A stretch of DNA of 64,000 bases, from positions 13,498,501 to 13,562,500 of the forward strand of contig NC_068970.1 in NCBI RefSeq assembly GCF_016808095.1, read 5' to 3'. The DNA is from Vigna angularis (taxonomy: Eukaryota > Streptophyta > Magnoliopsida > Fabales > Fabaceae). Shown in pieces: positions 45,946-59,516 of this stretch. A model generated the notes under the pieces. The model made no database searches and was not told the DNA's origin. It was given only the letters and a program-made list of their open reading frames with translations. Positions within the stretch are counted from its first letter, which is position 1, and each line of letters begins with the position of its first letter. The translations under genes were made by a program, and so were the position numbers.

Positions 45946-48900
45946 GCGTTAGCAAACCATAGCTTGAATGAAAATTCTTAACGCTTTGAGCTATAAAAAC
46001 ATTTTGTTCTGTTTCCGTTTCTTAGAAAGCTTTTTTTTTTCTTTAAATGTTGAATAGAATTGTCTTCAAATTAAATAACATAATATATTTAATTTAAATT
46101 GATCTTGGAATATAGTTAATAATATTTTTTTAATGAAAAACAATGGTTAAAACCCTATTACTAACTTTTATTATAACTTTTGAATCTTTAAAAGATATTT
46201 TATTTATTTTATTTTGTGCTTTTAGACTATTTTGGAAAAAAAAAATATTTTTTTAAGCTTATATATTTATTAGATTTGGCTCGCTTAACCATTTTATCCT
46301 CATTTTATTTGTCAATAAAGTTCCAGTAATGTTTTAAGAAGATTCTTTTTCGATTATTTGACGTATTTTAAAAGATTTTAATCACCCATTGTGTTGATTT
46401 TGACTGTTTTCAAGTTTCTATATACAAACATGTACTTTCAAACGTTTAGGTAAGTGTAAGCTTATGGAAATGGGATTGTAGTTATTTTAAGAAACTAAAT
46501 TTTATTTTAAAATGAGACTTTATAGAAAAGTAGTTTTGTAGTCACCTCTTTTTGTACTTGGTCTAATGTCCAAAATAAATTCCATGTGTACTTGATCGTC
46601 ATCATTACTATTAATATATTATGTTAATAATATTTTAATTTAATTTTATATCGAAATTATTTTATAATATCAAGGCCGAATCTTATTTTAGACAAAAACT
46701 GTTGTTTGTTTAAACTTTCTACTGGTGAGCATGAGTCAAGACAGAATTTAAATGCTAGTTTGAATTCTATTTCAATAATTGGTGTTTTTTTGGCTTCGCA
46801 AACTGCATATTTAATATTGGTTAGATGTATGTGTGAAAACAATATTTAGTATTGTGTCCATTTATGATTTTTGTTTATTCTTTTAATGTTATCATCACAT
46901 GTTAGTTTTTCATTAAAATATATTGCGTGCATTTTGTGATTCATTAAGATTTTAGAATGACAAATATTTTATTTTATTTTCGTTTGAATGCTAACTATTT
47001 TAGCTTGACACTTATTTTTTAAACATATCTGTGTGACTCAGCTTCCTACCGCCAACAAATACGTCCTGACTTTAATTTACTTGTGGTTGCATCTAAATGT
47101 GTTCTATTACGAAAACCATCTGCATCCTTCTTTTTTTATAATTTAGAGCACCCTACATCCTTTTCGAGCTTATTTTAATTAGTCGGTGCAATTTTACTTT
47201 ATTGCTTTGAATTCTTATATTTTATCTTATTTTAGAAAAAAAAAACACCAATAATTGTGAGCATTAAATGATCATTACAAATTTTTAATGATAAAATTTT
47301 ATACAGATATAAAATAAATAATGTTTCAATAATAATAGAATAGAGGTGAAACGTTTGGTACGTTAAGTTCCTAACAAACTCTAAAATAGTTGTCTCATAA
47401 TTGTTAGTAACATTAAGTCTTTTTCTTCTCTGCATGCGATGAAATTATTTGTAAAAATTATTGATATTTAAGTTAGTAAATGTCGATAAATAAAGTTCAT
47501 TTTTTACAAAATAAAAAATACAATCACTTATTTTTTTTATTTTTAAAAATTTATATTTATAGATTTCGAAATCAATTTTTAATTAATATTGGATGAACAA
47601 TTTTTTTTATTTTTAAATTTATATTTATAGATTTTAAAATTAATTTTTAATTAATATTGATTTAATTATGAATCAATAGTTAATAAATATTGTAAATATA
47701 TTTTATTTTTAAGTTTAATTATTATTACAAAAATTACAAATCTTTTATTAATTAATAGTTGTCCAATTTATAGATGAACTGTTTGAGGATATGTGAAAAC
47801 CGATCACCTAGTCAACTGTTGAACAAACATTTATATGATATATAAATAATAATCATTAAATTCTACTGATAAATATAATTATAATAAAATATTTTGATGA
47901 TCTTGTTTCTTAAAGTATGTAAAATATTGTATGTGTATAAATCTGTCGTGTAAGAAGTGATTGGAAATGGATGGATATAACTATTAAATCAACTGTCCAC
48001 TAAAATATTAAAATAATTTTATCTTTCAATCCATATAATATTATATTGTATAAAGTTTTCGTGTATGAAGTAGATTGGAAGTATATGGATTAGATCATAG
48101 ACTTTAACAATTAACTCTGAACTAAAATGGAATCCAAGAAGATAGAGTTAAGATAGAAAGTTGGTTATGATAGTCTCTCATAATACAAATTATTAGAGGT
48201 TTTTCTTATAAAAAATATCTCCAATCAAGATACATAGAGACCCACCGCCGTCATAAATCCCAATTCACTCTCCAAGAAACTGTTAAATGGATGAGTGAAT
48301 CATACATACACACTGATACAAAACACGCTTTTGATTATTACTTGAGTTATGTTACATCATTTTCATATCCAACATATATATGGATGACATAAAAAAATGA
48401 CTTATTTTAGAAATGTCAAAATATAATTTTACGTCAGCCTAGATCATAAAAAAGCATATGAAAAATTATTTTTGCATCAGTTTAAAAAGGAATCGACATA
48501 AACATACTCAGTCAAGTTTCAAAAAAGAAAAGAAAATAGACTTTTTGTAACTATTCAAAAAGAATAGGTATAAAAAATAAAAATAAAAACTCATTTTGAA
48601 GTAAAAAATATTTGCATATCATTAGAGAAAATTCCTTTTATTTTCAATGAAGAGGTGAGAGATGACAGAGTTTTATGAAGTCTTATACACTTGACTTCGA
48701 CAAACTCTAAAATTACAACAAAGTTTGCGTTCAACTTCTCAATCACAATAATATCCAAAATCATAATGTAATCATCAATATCTATATATACGTTATTTTC
48801 TACTAATCCTATAAATATACTATGTGTATTTTTCTATATTCATATACACATTCTACATGCGTACAAGTTGAGTTTTACAACAATAAAAATGGTATAAAGT

Positions 48901-49985
48901 CTAATTGAGTACGGATAGTAGATATTCGCATAAAAAAAATCTATAGATTTTTGTAAATTTGCCTACTCGTAAATATTTAAAAAAATATTTAATATGTGTA
49001 CCATATATCTATAAGGTCAAATTACAATCGGTCAGTTAAGGAAACGTCTCGATAAAGCGATTACAAACCCTAAAAAACTTTAAACACAACCACTAATCAA
49101 GCTTACAAGTAAGTCTTACTTATTAGACATTGGGTCGTAATTACAGTACGGTTAAACATAAGTTCATCTTGAAACCTCTAAATACAAGTCTGAAGTAAGG
49201 AAATATGTTATTGTATTTATTGTGAATTTAAGACTTTATTGTGATAACCGATCAGGTAAAGTACTAACTTAAGCGTTGGAATGTCTTTGACAGATACCGC
49301 CCGCATGGTTTGGAGTTTAGACATTGAGATCATAAAAGAAATTGAATAAAGATACTCGAGATAACATTAAATGACTAAGAGCAAAATCTGAAGAAATATT
49401 TGACTGTGATCCCCGACCCTACACTCGAAACAATACGTTTTTAAATAAGGTCCAAATTAAATTGCAAAAATCATAATATTTAAAACATACATCCAAAAGT
49501 TCAATGGACAACTAAATAATAGTTTTAATTCTATTTCAACTTTTTCTTATTCAATCTTTTTTATCCGAAGATGCACACAAAAGAGCCATGACCTAAAGCA
49601 AATTAAGATAGAAAACAGTCCACCAACACATTCTGCAGTAACATAACAAATACACAAGAATCCCCAATGACATATATATGTGTTGTAGATATTCTTATAG
49701 ATTGAGATGTCAAAATCAAAAGCACTACGAAATACAGGGATCTACTAAATGTAAATTGCAAAAGTAAATGATAACTGGAACACTATTAAGCTTCTCCTAA
49801 GATGGATACCCATCAAGTAAGACATTTTAAGGCATTCAAAGAAATACATTTACCACAATATTAGAATACAAGTATTATAGTTATATATTAGAGTTCATTA
49901 GTTATGGTTATTATTATACATGGCAAATTTTAGAATACAAGTTTTTCACGATTTTGGCACTGTTGTCACATGCTGAGTTTCTCAC
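45946..49985. other. AT-rich intergenic DNA, no gene seen
   Basis: No supported frame, RNA gene or defined mobile element. A local near-duplication of about 65 bases ('ttttatttttaaa..tttatatttatagattt' followed by 'aattaatattg') occurs at 47528-47665. Confidence 0.5.
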
Positions 49986-50464
49986 CTTCTTATCATGTTT
50001 TATTGCCTTATTGCAGTCCTCTTCAGCGTCCTGAAAGCTGCATATTTTCACAATATACACCATTTACATAGAAATGGTGAAAACTTACCACCATTCCTAC
50101 ACCATTTCTCCGTATAAAGCCATTTGACCCTTTTTGAGAAGCTTTAATACTGTTAAATTTTACATTCGTTATTAATCTAGTTATCAAGATTTATTGATTT
50201 TACAAGATTACCTTCTTTACAAAAGAATTTTATCAGAATACAAATGAAATGTTGAAGTAGAACTAACCTTCTCCTTCAAAAGCTCAGAAGTTTCTATTCC
50301 ACCATTTGTATCCGACTGTGACAAAGCATAAGCAACACTAACTTGCTCCTGTTTGTTATATGTATATCCAAAATCGTATTGAGAAGAAATTTATCAACGC
50401 CATGGGCGGAGATGAACGAGACAGAAGCACAACAATCGTTTTGACACCCTAATGGAATTGCAGC
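49986..50464 (-). pseudogene. OEP64/TOC64-type gene relic (two exons)
   Basis: On the minus strand, after an acceptor at 50465, the sequence reads AAIPLGCQNDCCASVSFISA then HGVDKFLLNTILDI. These are the last residues of the amidase-like domain of the outer-envelope protein 64 / TOC64 family. A frameshift follows, then EQVSVAYALSQSDTNGG and ETSELLKEK ending at a GT donor (50268/50267). A second exon piece (50037-49986) reads FQDAEEDCNKAIKHDKK and ends at a GT donor; this is the TPR segment that lies about 40 residues further on in intact proteins. The intervening TPR exon sequence is missing or unrecognisable, and no other exons were found nearby. In intact proteins the C-terminal TPR domain docks Hsp70/Hsp90-bound preproteins at the chloroplast or mitochondrial surface. 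Here frameshift and missing exons rule out function. Which OEP64 paralogue it came from is not resolved. Confidence 0.8.
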
Positions 50465-50469
50465 CTGCA

Positions 50470-52142
50470 AATGATGCATACGCAAATATAAAAGTCAACA
50501 GAAGTTTCAGATACATATATCAAAAGATTCTCAAATGTCCCCAGTTCGTAAGACCTTAATTTAGTAAAAATTCCACTATCAAAATCAATTGGTCGGTTAG
50601 AGATAACATATATCTTTTTTTTAACTAAAAAATTTATAATAGAAAACATTTAACTTCTATTTACAAATAATATTACAAAAAATAGTTATATAATAATTAA
50701 TTTTAGAAATAAAAGATAATTAATTACTATAATAATTAATTTAAATACTAATTTATAAATTAAAAATTATGTCTTCAAAAAAATTTCTATTGTAAATAAA
50801 AAATTATAACCAAATTGTAAATTAATCTTTAAATTATCACTAACCTTAACTAGAAAGATATTAGTTACCAAAAGAAATTAGTGTTCAAAATAATCTCTGA
50901 TTAATTAAAGATTAATTTAAACACTAATTTATTTTTATTCTTTTATATTGCATATATTATTATTATGACATCAAAGTAAATTAAATCACTAAATATATTT
51001 CTACATTTTATACTGTTTAAAAACATTTTGTCGTCTTGTTACGATAAGAAATTCTAGTTCATCTAAATTCCATTTAAAAAAGAAAATCATCTTACCACTA
51101 ATAATTTTTCCGCCAAAAATAAGACAACAGATAAGTCTTATATACAAGTTTTTAATTAAATAATAACAATAAAATAAAAACTAAATTAATTATTTTTAAC
51201 TAAAAATGTATCTTTAATTATTTTTAATTAAAAATAATACTCTACTTATTCATTCATAATTTTTAATTTAAACATAATATACTAGTGTCCTTATAAATAA
51301 CAAAAGAAACGCCATCTCTAGTTAACAAATTTCACAACAATATTTGTTAGTGATAAATACCCTAAACATATGTTTGCTATACCTAAAATTCGATGTTCTT
51401 TTTACAATAAATTCTGTTACCTACAAACACTAAAGCAGAATGGAAACTTCCGAAAATGTATTTTTAGTAAAACATAACGTTTCGACGCGTAAAATGCACG
51501 AACGATTGATCTAGTTTTGATAGTGATAACAAACTATCATATACACACATTTTATAAACGAACTTAATCGATAAAGTCTAATATTTAAATTTTTGATGGA
51601 TGAGCAAGTTTTGATAGCGATAACAAACTTACGTTATGGATTATACACAAACACATTATATAAATGAACTTAATCTATAAAGTCTAATGGATGAATATTA
51701 TAAAAGAAAGAACCAAAAATAGTTAGGATAGCTCAGTCTATCCACTTTAGAAAACCACGAACCAAGTTCACGATGATCAAACAACCTCACCTCCAGTCAC
51801 CAACCTTGTCATTACCTCACCTCACCTCACCTCCTATTCAAAGTTTCTGGGGAACCAAGACCAAAAACAACATACTGAAAATAATAGAAAACAATGACCG
51901 ATAAAATTAAAAGTGACAGAGTTCCCTAGAAAGGACAAGTTAATTTCAAGAACACAAAGCTCAAGGTACAAATACATCTCCAACTTTTCACCATAACCTT
52001 AGAACATATTTTTTCTTCTGTACATTGAATTCAGATTGATTCAAAATCCCCTGAATAAGGAGGAGAGGAAAGCTGAAGAATAACCAAACACCACACAAAT
52101 GTACACATCCTTAGGAAGGTCAATGAAACAATATCTTAAATA
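50470..52142. other. Intergenic DNA downstream of the AFC2-type gene
   Basis: AT-rich, no gene seen. The part nearest 52142 should contain the kinase gene's 3' untranslated region. 51480-51690 has two similar blocks ('gttttgatagtgataacaaact' and 'gttttgatagcgataacaaact') about 95 bases apart, a local duplication. Confidence 0.5.
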
Positions 52143-55100
52143 TTATCTCCTGAAGTGATCTCTCATAAAGAAGGGATATCTAAGGGCTTCCTTGGCTGTA
52201 AGTCTTTCAGAGGGATCAAATCTAAGTAATCCCTGCAACAGATGGATGAGATCGCCTGCTGAATGATCCACATGCTGCATTATAAGGTTCTGCAAATATT
52301 TGGGGAGAAAAAAATACGGACTAATATCAGTATAAATAATTCAAATTGCTTTTAATGTAAAATGAGAAAGTGAAAAATCATACAAACCTGTAACCTAGGA
52401 AGCTTCATTACAGTTTTGATACTCTCCCGCGAGGTTGCACCCTCAGGCCAGTCTAATCTACCCCTCCTAACATACTTCTCCGCATTTCGGCTGAACATTT
52501 GCATAACAAAAGACACATCAATAACTAAATTAACGATGGGTCAACTGAAATTTACCATGGTAAGTCACTTACTCGACTCTCTTCAACATGTGCTGCGGTA
52601 AGGGACCAAGTACCCTTTCCATCATAGCAAGATGTTCTAAATTTTCATGAGTCTGGAATAATGCTTCGCCCTGTAAAAGAAATTAACAAGTTATAGCGTA
52701 CAAAAGAAAGGATGGATAATCGTTCTATGAATAAAAGGTTTTGAACACACCGTGCATAACTCAACCAATATACATCCTACACTCCATATATCGCATGGAT
52801 AGCTCCAGCCGAGTCCTAATACACACATGCAAAAAATTAAATGTATAAGACATAATACGTTCAAACACAAGTTAAGCCAGGCATTCCTTCTACAGCTTTC
52901 CATATAACATACCAAGGATAACTTCAGGCGCCCTATAATGACGAGTTGATACAATGTAAGTCTGATCATCACGTTCGTAAGTGGTGCTGCCAAAATCAAT
53001 TACCTTTATGGCGCTAGATTTGGGAACTCTCTTGAAATAGGTACTTGGTGATCGAGACGAACTCTGTAAAAAAATACATTGGATCTATTCAATGAAACAT
53101 GGCACTACAGAACGAATCACCATCTATCTCGAATACTTATACTAACACCCATATCAAGCAAAGACAACTAAACCTATGATTAGGAAGTGCATTTTGAAGG
53201 CAATTTTTAAAATATCAAATCCAATATAACATAAAAATTAACAATAACAAAGTTAAACATACAAGTTTTGTATAAGTGGAAAGGCAATTAAGAACCACAT
53301 GCTGAGAAAGGAATGTACCTTGTAGTCAGGCACTTTGACATACTCTGGCGAAACTAGTAATATATTTTCAGGCTTCAGGTCAGTATGAATCATCCGCAAA
53401 TCATGCATGACTGCAAAATCATAAAATTATTTCATTAGAAAGTTAACATGGTTAAACAAACAACACGGTCTAAGACTCACCAATAGTAGTTAGTATATAT
53501 AATAATGAAGATCATTTACAATTACTTTATAACAATAAAGAACACAAAACGAAACATGATAAAAAAAAATTAGCTCAAAAGGAAGCTAGTTCAAGTAAAC
53601 TACACACATGCTATACATTCCAATAGTTGTCTGCCAATCTCGCGGACAAGATCAATGGGAAATGAGCGATAATTGTTTTTCCGAAGAAAATCGTATAAGC
53701 TTGGTCCAAGTTTCTCAAACACCTGTTAAAACCATTTAAATTCATCGTTGTCTTAACCCCCAAATTATTTGTAAATTGGGGAAATCATTCCATCACAAAT
53801 TAAATACTTACAATACAGATATGATTACGATAGTCAAACCAGTTCCGTATTTGCACACAACTGCAAGGAATAAGCTCATTTAACCAATGCAAAGGAATCA
53901 AGGATTTTACACTGTACTTTGCTTTTACTAGCATAGGACAGAAATTAGATTTAATCTACTTACCGATTCCCTCCTTTGTCATGTTTACCAAGCTGTTGAA
54001 GCACCTCAATTTCTATCATGGCTGCTTCTCGATACTTCTTTATCCCACGGACAATTTTAATCGCAACCATTTCCTTCCTTTCTCGGTCCCAGCATTCTAA
54101 GACCTGCCCAAAAGTTCCTTCACCCATTTTGCTATGGATCTTATCTGCAGACATATTTACACAAACATATAAACAATGCAACCCTAGCCAATGAAGTGAA
54201 CTGTAACATCCACTTGAACATATACTGCCCATATGTTTATCCACACTAGATTAAAAACTCAATAAGATAAAAAAAATCTACAATTGAAACAGGAATAATT
54301 GTTTTAAGGTATTAAAAAAACATAAAATATGTCCACAATTAAAAAGTTCAGGTTGCGAACATGCTTATGCATGTGAATGCTGAGTTTCACAAACAAACTA
54401 AAAATATTAACTATGAATGTAAATTTCTTAATGATGGTAAGTGTAATTACAGCGAGAAGTTAAATTATCTCCAAGCGCAAACATGTAATGTCCATCTTTG
54501 TCATCATCTCGCCAAGGGGGAGAACCATTTTGAGCAACAGCCTTAACAAATAGGGAACAAGTGGTATGTTCTGAGGGACCCCTTGAAGGAGCATAGCTTG
54601 AAATAGCCCCAACATCTTGTCCACAAAACAATCCTACCTGAGCCTACACACAGCCATCCATTCATGCACCACTCAATAGTTAAAAAATAAAACTCCACCC
54701 AGTGTAATTAACGCAACCTACGCTCTCACCACCAACTCAAAATATAACCCAAAAAGAAGAAATTAAACAAATAAGCAAGGGAGCTCCAGGGGAGCTCCAG
54801 TAGAAAATTTAATTATATAGGGCAAGACAAACGAAAGGACAAGTATTGAAACAAATTTCAATAATTCACTTTAGAATGAAATAACATGCAATAAATTAAA
54901 CAAATTCACACTGTGTAAGGTTTCAAACATTAGATCTTGAATAACAGATGCCCTATTTACGAATGATGATTTCGAAAACTATTATGCACCACATGAAAAC
55001 GAATGATCTGATGGTGTAAATTACAAATTTGAAGTTTGGAAAATATTTATAAAAATGTGAACACAGAGAATCGCGTCAATAAAAGTCATACAGGAAGAAC

Positions 55101-55601
55101 AGAAACTGTAAGAAGCAAGTGAATCTTCATTCTTAAAAGCGATAACGAAAATCTATATTTATCAAAATCAGATCTATGCACATATAAATCAAAACAAATT
55201 TACCAGAGAGACCACATATTAATTAAACAAACAAAAATAAAGACAAATGATTAAAATAATGAAGATCAACTGTTCTACCGATACACAGTCACGCAATATT
55301 GGGTAAAAGGGAAAAAACTAACAGATCCGATCAATAAAACAGAAAATATCGTCAAACAAACCCTGCGAGCAAAAGGAAACGTTACCTGATCGAAACAAAA
55401 CCTAATATACACATATTCCACCAGATCTACACGCAGAAAAGATAATAGAGCAAGAAGAGAAAAAGAATTATCAGATCTGGGATTTTAGGGTGAAAAAGCT
55501 ACCTTAGGGACCTCAGGAATGTCCCAGCCCAACCTCGCTCTCTTTCTCGGTCGCCGATCCATATGAGAATGGGGAAATTCGAAAACGCGTTCCATCTCCA
55601 T
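52143..55601 (-). CDS. AFC2: LAMMER (CLK-type) dual-specificity kinase, AFC2-like
   Basis: Eleven minus-strand exons were joined by GT-AG sites with continuous frame: 55601-55503, 54643-54451, 54144-53964, 53860-53812, 53722-53608, 53410-53319, 53063-52913, 52815-52751, 52670-52573, 52490-52388 and 52289-52143. They give 430 residues, the usual length of plant AFC2. A basic segment ([11 protein letters not shown], 15-25) may direct nuclear import. The kinase domain starts near 98: GEGTFGQV (105-112), VAIK with Lys 127, HTDLKPEN with Asp 223, DFG 266-268, the family signature EHLAMMER (327-334) and terminal HFRR. LAMMER kinases phosphorylate SR splicing factors in the nucleus; family members are temperature-sensitive regulators of alternative splicing. 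No defect was found. AFC1 and AFC3 are paralogues; the MEMERV start and [15 protein letters not shown] fit AFC2 best. Expression depends on ten introns of 54-858 bases. Confidence 0.95.
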
Positions 55602-55694
55602 GATTCGAACAACTACGAAAACTTCAAAGTAGAGAAAGACAGATTAAGATGAAAGAGAAAATATGCTTGTGTGAAGATAGAGCCTCAGCTTCTG

Positions 55695-55703
55695 AAACCC
55701 TAA
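55695..55703 (+). promoter_or_regulatory. telo-box-like AAACCCTAA near AFC2 5' end
   Basis: AAACCCTAA lies about 95 bases upstream of the AFC2 ATG. Telo-boxes are common near transcription starts of plant housekeeping and translation-related genes; whether this one works is not shown by sequence. Confidence 0.4.
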
Positions 55704-55762
55704 TCTCGATGTTAGCCCAATAATAACGACCGTGTAGGCGGTTTAGATGAAATCCTACCGTC

Positions 55763-55768
55763 CACGTG
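55763..55768. promoter_or_regulatory. G-box CACGTG in AFC2 promoter
   Basis: The palindrome CACGTG in context TCCACGTGTCC lies about 165 bases upstream of the AFC2 start codon. It is a canonical plant bZIP/bHLH binding site at promoter-like distance. Confidence 0.5.
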
Positions 55769-55799
55769 TCCACGCAATGGAGCATCTTGATAATAAACG

Positions 55800-56782
55800 G
55801 TTGGATCGCGCTACCAAAGTAACTATGGTTGAACTAGGTTCTGCCTTTTAACCATGGTTTGGTCAGGTTTGGTGGACCTGAGGAATGGAATAAATAATAA
55901 ATAATTGCAAACATTTAGGTATGAATTTTTTTTCTAAAAAAACCCTTTCCAAAAACATTTACAAAAACTCAAACCCTTTGGGAAATATATACTAAAGTAG
56001 AACTACTTTTGTTTTCAGTTCTAAATTCGACTCTTCAGAAATTAGTTGAAATTCCAATATACAAAGGACTAAATTTACCACATATATCCTTTTTTATATA
56101 AAAATCACAAAATATATTTAAAATATATTAATAAATTCTTTATTATATGAAATTTACTGATTTATGAAATTATCATTATCATTAATAATTATAATTGAGA
56201 TAATATCTTAAATTATTCTGTTATTAATGTAAATTTTGTTAATATATAATTAATAACTGTAAAGAATTAATAATAAATTTAGTTTTATATTAAAAGGAAA
56301 AATTATTAAAATTAGTATTATTAACTTTATAAATATTTTTATACTAATTTAATTATTGATAATAAATTTAATTAATGATAAGAATGGTACTAAAAATTGG
56401 TTGAATAATATACCATATTTAGAAGTAAGATTATAAATTTGAAAATTAAGTTATGCCCTTTTTATTCATTGATATTATTTTTTAAATGTAATTTATAGGA
56501 GCAAAACAATATTCATTGCGAAAGTGAATTAAAATTGAATACTAAGATTATTAATTCAATAAAGTATATATTTTATTAATTTAAAAACTTGTATTTAAGT
56601 TTTACTGAAGTAGTTATTTAAAATAACATTTTTGAATTTTGTGTTGTTTTCTAACAAATATGACTATAAGAATATAAAACATATACATTCCAAATTTTTA
56701 AATTAGGTTTTTATTTTAAATTATACAAAACAAAATTTATTATCATTTCCAAAAGAAACTCTAATAATGTATTTCCATTTTG
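55800..56782. other. AT-rich intergenic DNA, no gene seen
   Basis: This is the outer AFC2 promoter region followed by very AT-rich DNA. No open frame or defined repeat was recognised. Confidence 0.55.
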
Positions 56783-57602
56783 TAAGATTCAAGAAAACAA
56801 GAGACTTTGAATTTTTGTTTGAAAATTAGTGTTTTTGAATATATATTTTGTTAGAACATAATTGTTACGTTATTGTTTTGTTTTTATATTTTTGTCCGAG
56901 AGTAAAAGGGTCTTTTACTTTTAATTAATTGATGTAGAAATCAATCAAGGGGTGATTGGTGTTTAGAAACTTTAAATCAAAGAGAGAAAACAAAGGAAGA
57001 AAAATTATTAGCATTTTGGGAGAAAAAAAGGGGGAACAAAGTGAAACTCTTAATGTGAAGGAATATTGATGGTGTTTTTGGATTGTAGATAAAGTCTTAT
57101 GATCGGTCAAGTTATGGAAAAGCTTATCTTTCTTTGTTTATGGTTGTATATTATATGTGTTATTGATTATCTTGATTGGTAAACCTCGTTTTGATACATG
57201 TATATATGATTACGATTATTGTTGGATGAGAGTATGTGTATGAATGGGCATAGGTTTTATGTAATATTTGTGATAATTTTTTCCTATGAATGTATTATGT
57301 ATATTTTGTTGGGTTATCCCAACAAAGGGTTTGATGAGAACAAAGTTATGATGCTTTGGAGTTTTCATGCAAATATATCTTGTAAGTGTTGGATTATTGG
57401 GTTCCCTTCCTATGTGGAGAATAGGCTAAATAATAAGGATCATTGTGTCTCACTTTATTTTAGTGGAGATAGGTCAGATTATTAAGGCACATTAGAGTCA
57501 TTTCAATAGAAGGAAAAGCTAAGTGAGACATAAAGGAAGAAAAGAAGTCATTCCTGCATAACATGAAACTTACATTGGTGTTTCGTCGTTGTGAAGTCAT
57601 TC

Positions 57603-58085
57603 ACCGTTGGATCGGGCTTATTTTTATACAGTGGGTTCCAGACATATGGTTTTTCATTCTATCTGTTCAGATCGTCCATCAGAGGTTTAGTTTGGGAGAA
57701 AACAGCCTCGCATTAGCAGTTTTGTTTTGGAGAATTTCATAAAACCTACATTGGTGTTTTCGTTGTTATGAAGTCTTCCACCATTGGATCAAGTTGGTAT
57801 TTGGACAGTGGGTTCCAGACGCATGGTTCTTCATTATGACCGTTCGGATCATCAATCATAGGTTCAATTTTCGAGAAAACAACCTCACAACAACAACTTT
57901 ATTTTGGAGAATTTCATAAAATTTGCACTGGTGTTTCCACCGTATTGAAGTTTTTCACCGTTGGATCGAGTTGATTTTTAGGTAGTGGGTTCCCGACGTA
58001 TGGTTCTTCATTCTAACCATTCGGATTGTCAATCGAATGTTTAGTTTGGAAGAAAACAGTCTCACATCAACAACTATGTTTTGCA
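57603..58085 (+). repeat. Tandem ~177 bp repeat, three units, in LTR
   Basis: Units begin at ACCGTTGGATC variants near 57603, 57779 and 57956. They contain 'agtgggttcc(a/c)gac', 'catggttcttcatt' and 'gagaaaacag'. They are much better preserved than the five ~180-bp units with the same anchor at 1926-2790. Confidence 0.85.
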
Positions 58086-59516
58086 TAATTTTCATCTTCT
58101 TGGTTCTCATTTGACTGATTGAAAATCCTATTTGGTGTTTTTATAAGAGATTCTTTTGCATCCTATTATTGAGGGTATAACATGTCAATGATTGGATCTG
58201 AGTGATTCAAGTGATGTATTGTGTGTGTTTGAGTATGTTTAAATGGGTATGTGATGTGCTTGAACGCATGTATGATTTGTTAATTGTGTTTCCACATGAT
58301 CTAGGGTTGATGTTTGTATATATGTTTGAATGCTTGAATCATGTCCAAGTTGTGTTTCGATTTGGCAATAATGGATTATCATTAGTTATATTCCATTATC
58401 TGCACGTTGATTTTGAGTGTGGTTTCGGGAATAATCGATTATTTTGTATGATAATCGATTACCCCTTCCTGTGTGATGTTTTTGGGTAAATCTCATTGAG
58501 ATAATCGATTATCACAATGCATTATAGTGAAAATAGCGAATTTGATGAAGAATGGACATGAACCAAGCTTAAGGAGCTATGGAACATGATGATAATCAAA
58601 GATTGTGGTTAGTGGTTATGTTTAAGGTCAATTTGACTTGTGGTTAAGAGTTGAGCATGAATAAGTGTTGGGATGTACCTAAGTATGTGATTGATGAGCA
58701 TGAGAGTGAAATATAAGTCTACTTGTTGTACATCGTAAATCCTGGTTCTATCTCCGAATGGGTGCTTCCTTTTGACTTGTGTGCATTGGAAGGAGATTAT
58801 ATGTATGGGAGGCTACAGATGTCCTGTAAGAGAGGCTACAGGTGGGTTGTAGGAGCAGCTACAGTTAGTGAGGTAGGGTACAATAGTGAGATGGACTATT
58901 TCTACTATGATATTATGGTGCGGTGATGCTCATGGTGTTGTTCATGACTAGGATAGTCATGATGGTGGTGTATCTATGATGATGATCATGGTACTTGAGA
59001 TGTTTCTGGTTATGTTATGTTGATAATGATGTTACTATATTGGTTATAGTAAGTAGTTGGTATGAGTGCTAACAAGTGGATAAACCAAGGGTCTATGTGT
59101 GAGATGTTAGTAGTGACATTAGGGGTTAGAGATCAAGGATTGATATCGAAGTTTAAGGATTGAGAATCGAGGATCGAGTAATTCAATATGATTGAATTGA
59201 TTATGTTAGAGGATTAAGAATCTTATTGTTATTACTACTATGTATGAGATGTCTGATTATGGTTGATATAATCAGAATGTATGTATCTTGTTGTGTGTTT
59301 GATTATGGTGGTATAACTAGAAGATATATATCTTATCGTGTGTTTGATTATGGTTTATATAATCAGTATGTATGTATCTTGCTGTTATGATTGTTTTATC
59401 GGTAGTTTACTCCATACATGTTTGTGTTTGTGTATTTGTGAATGAAATTATCGACAATGATCGTATAATGTGTTATACGTGAACAGATAATGTTAGAAAT
59501 ATTCCAGATGCGTGAT

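Noticed and set aside
57219..58926. Open frames of 67-95 codons
   Set aside because: They fall in a probable solo LTR, contain no recognisable motif and one overlaps ACCGTTGGATC repeat flanks.
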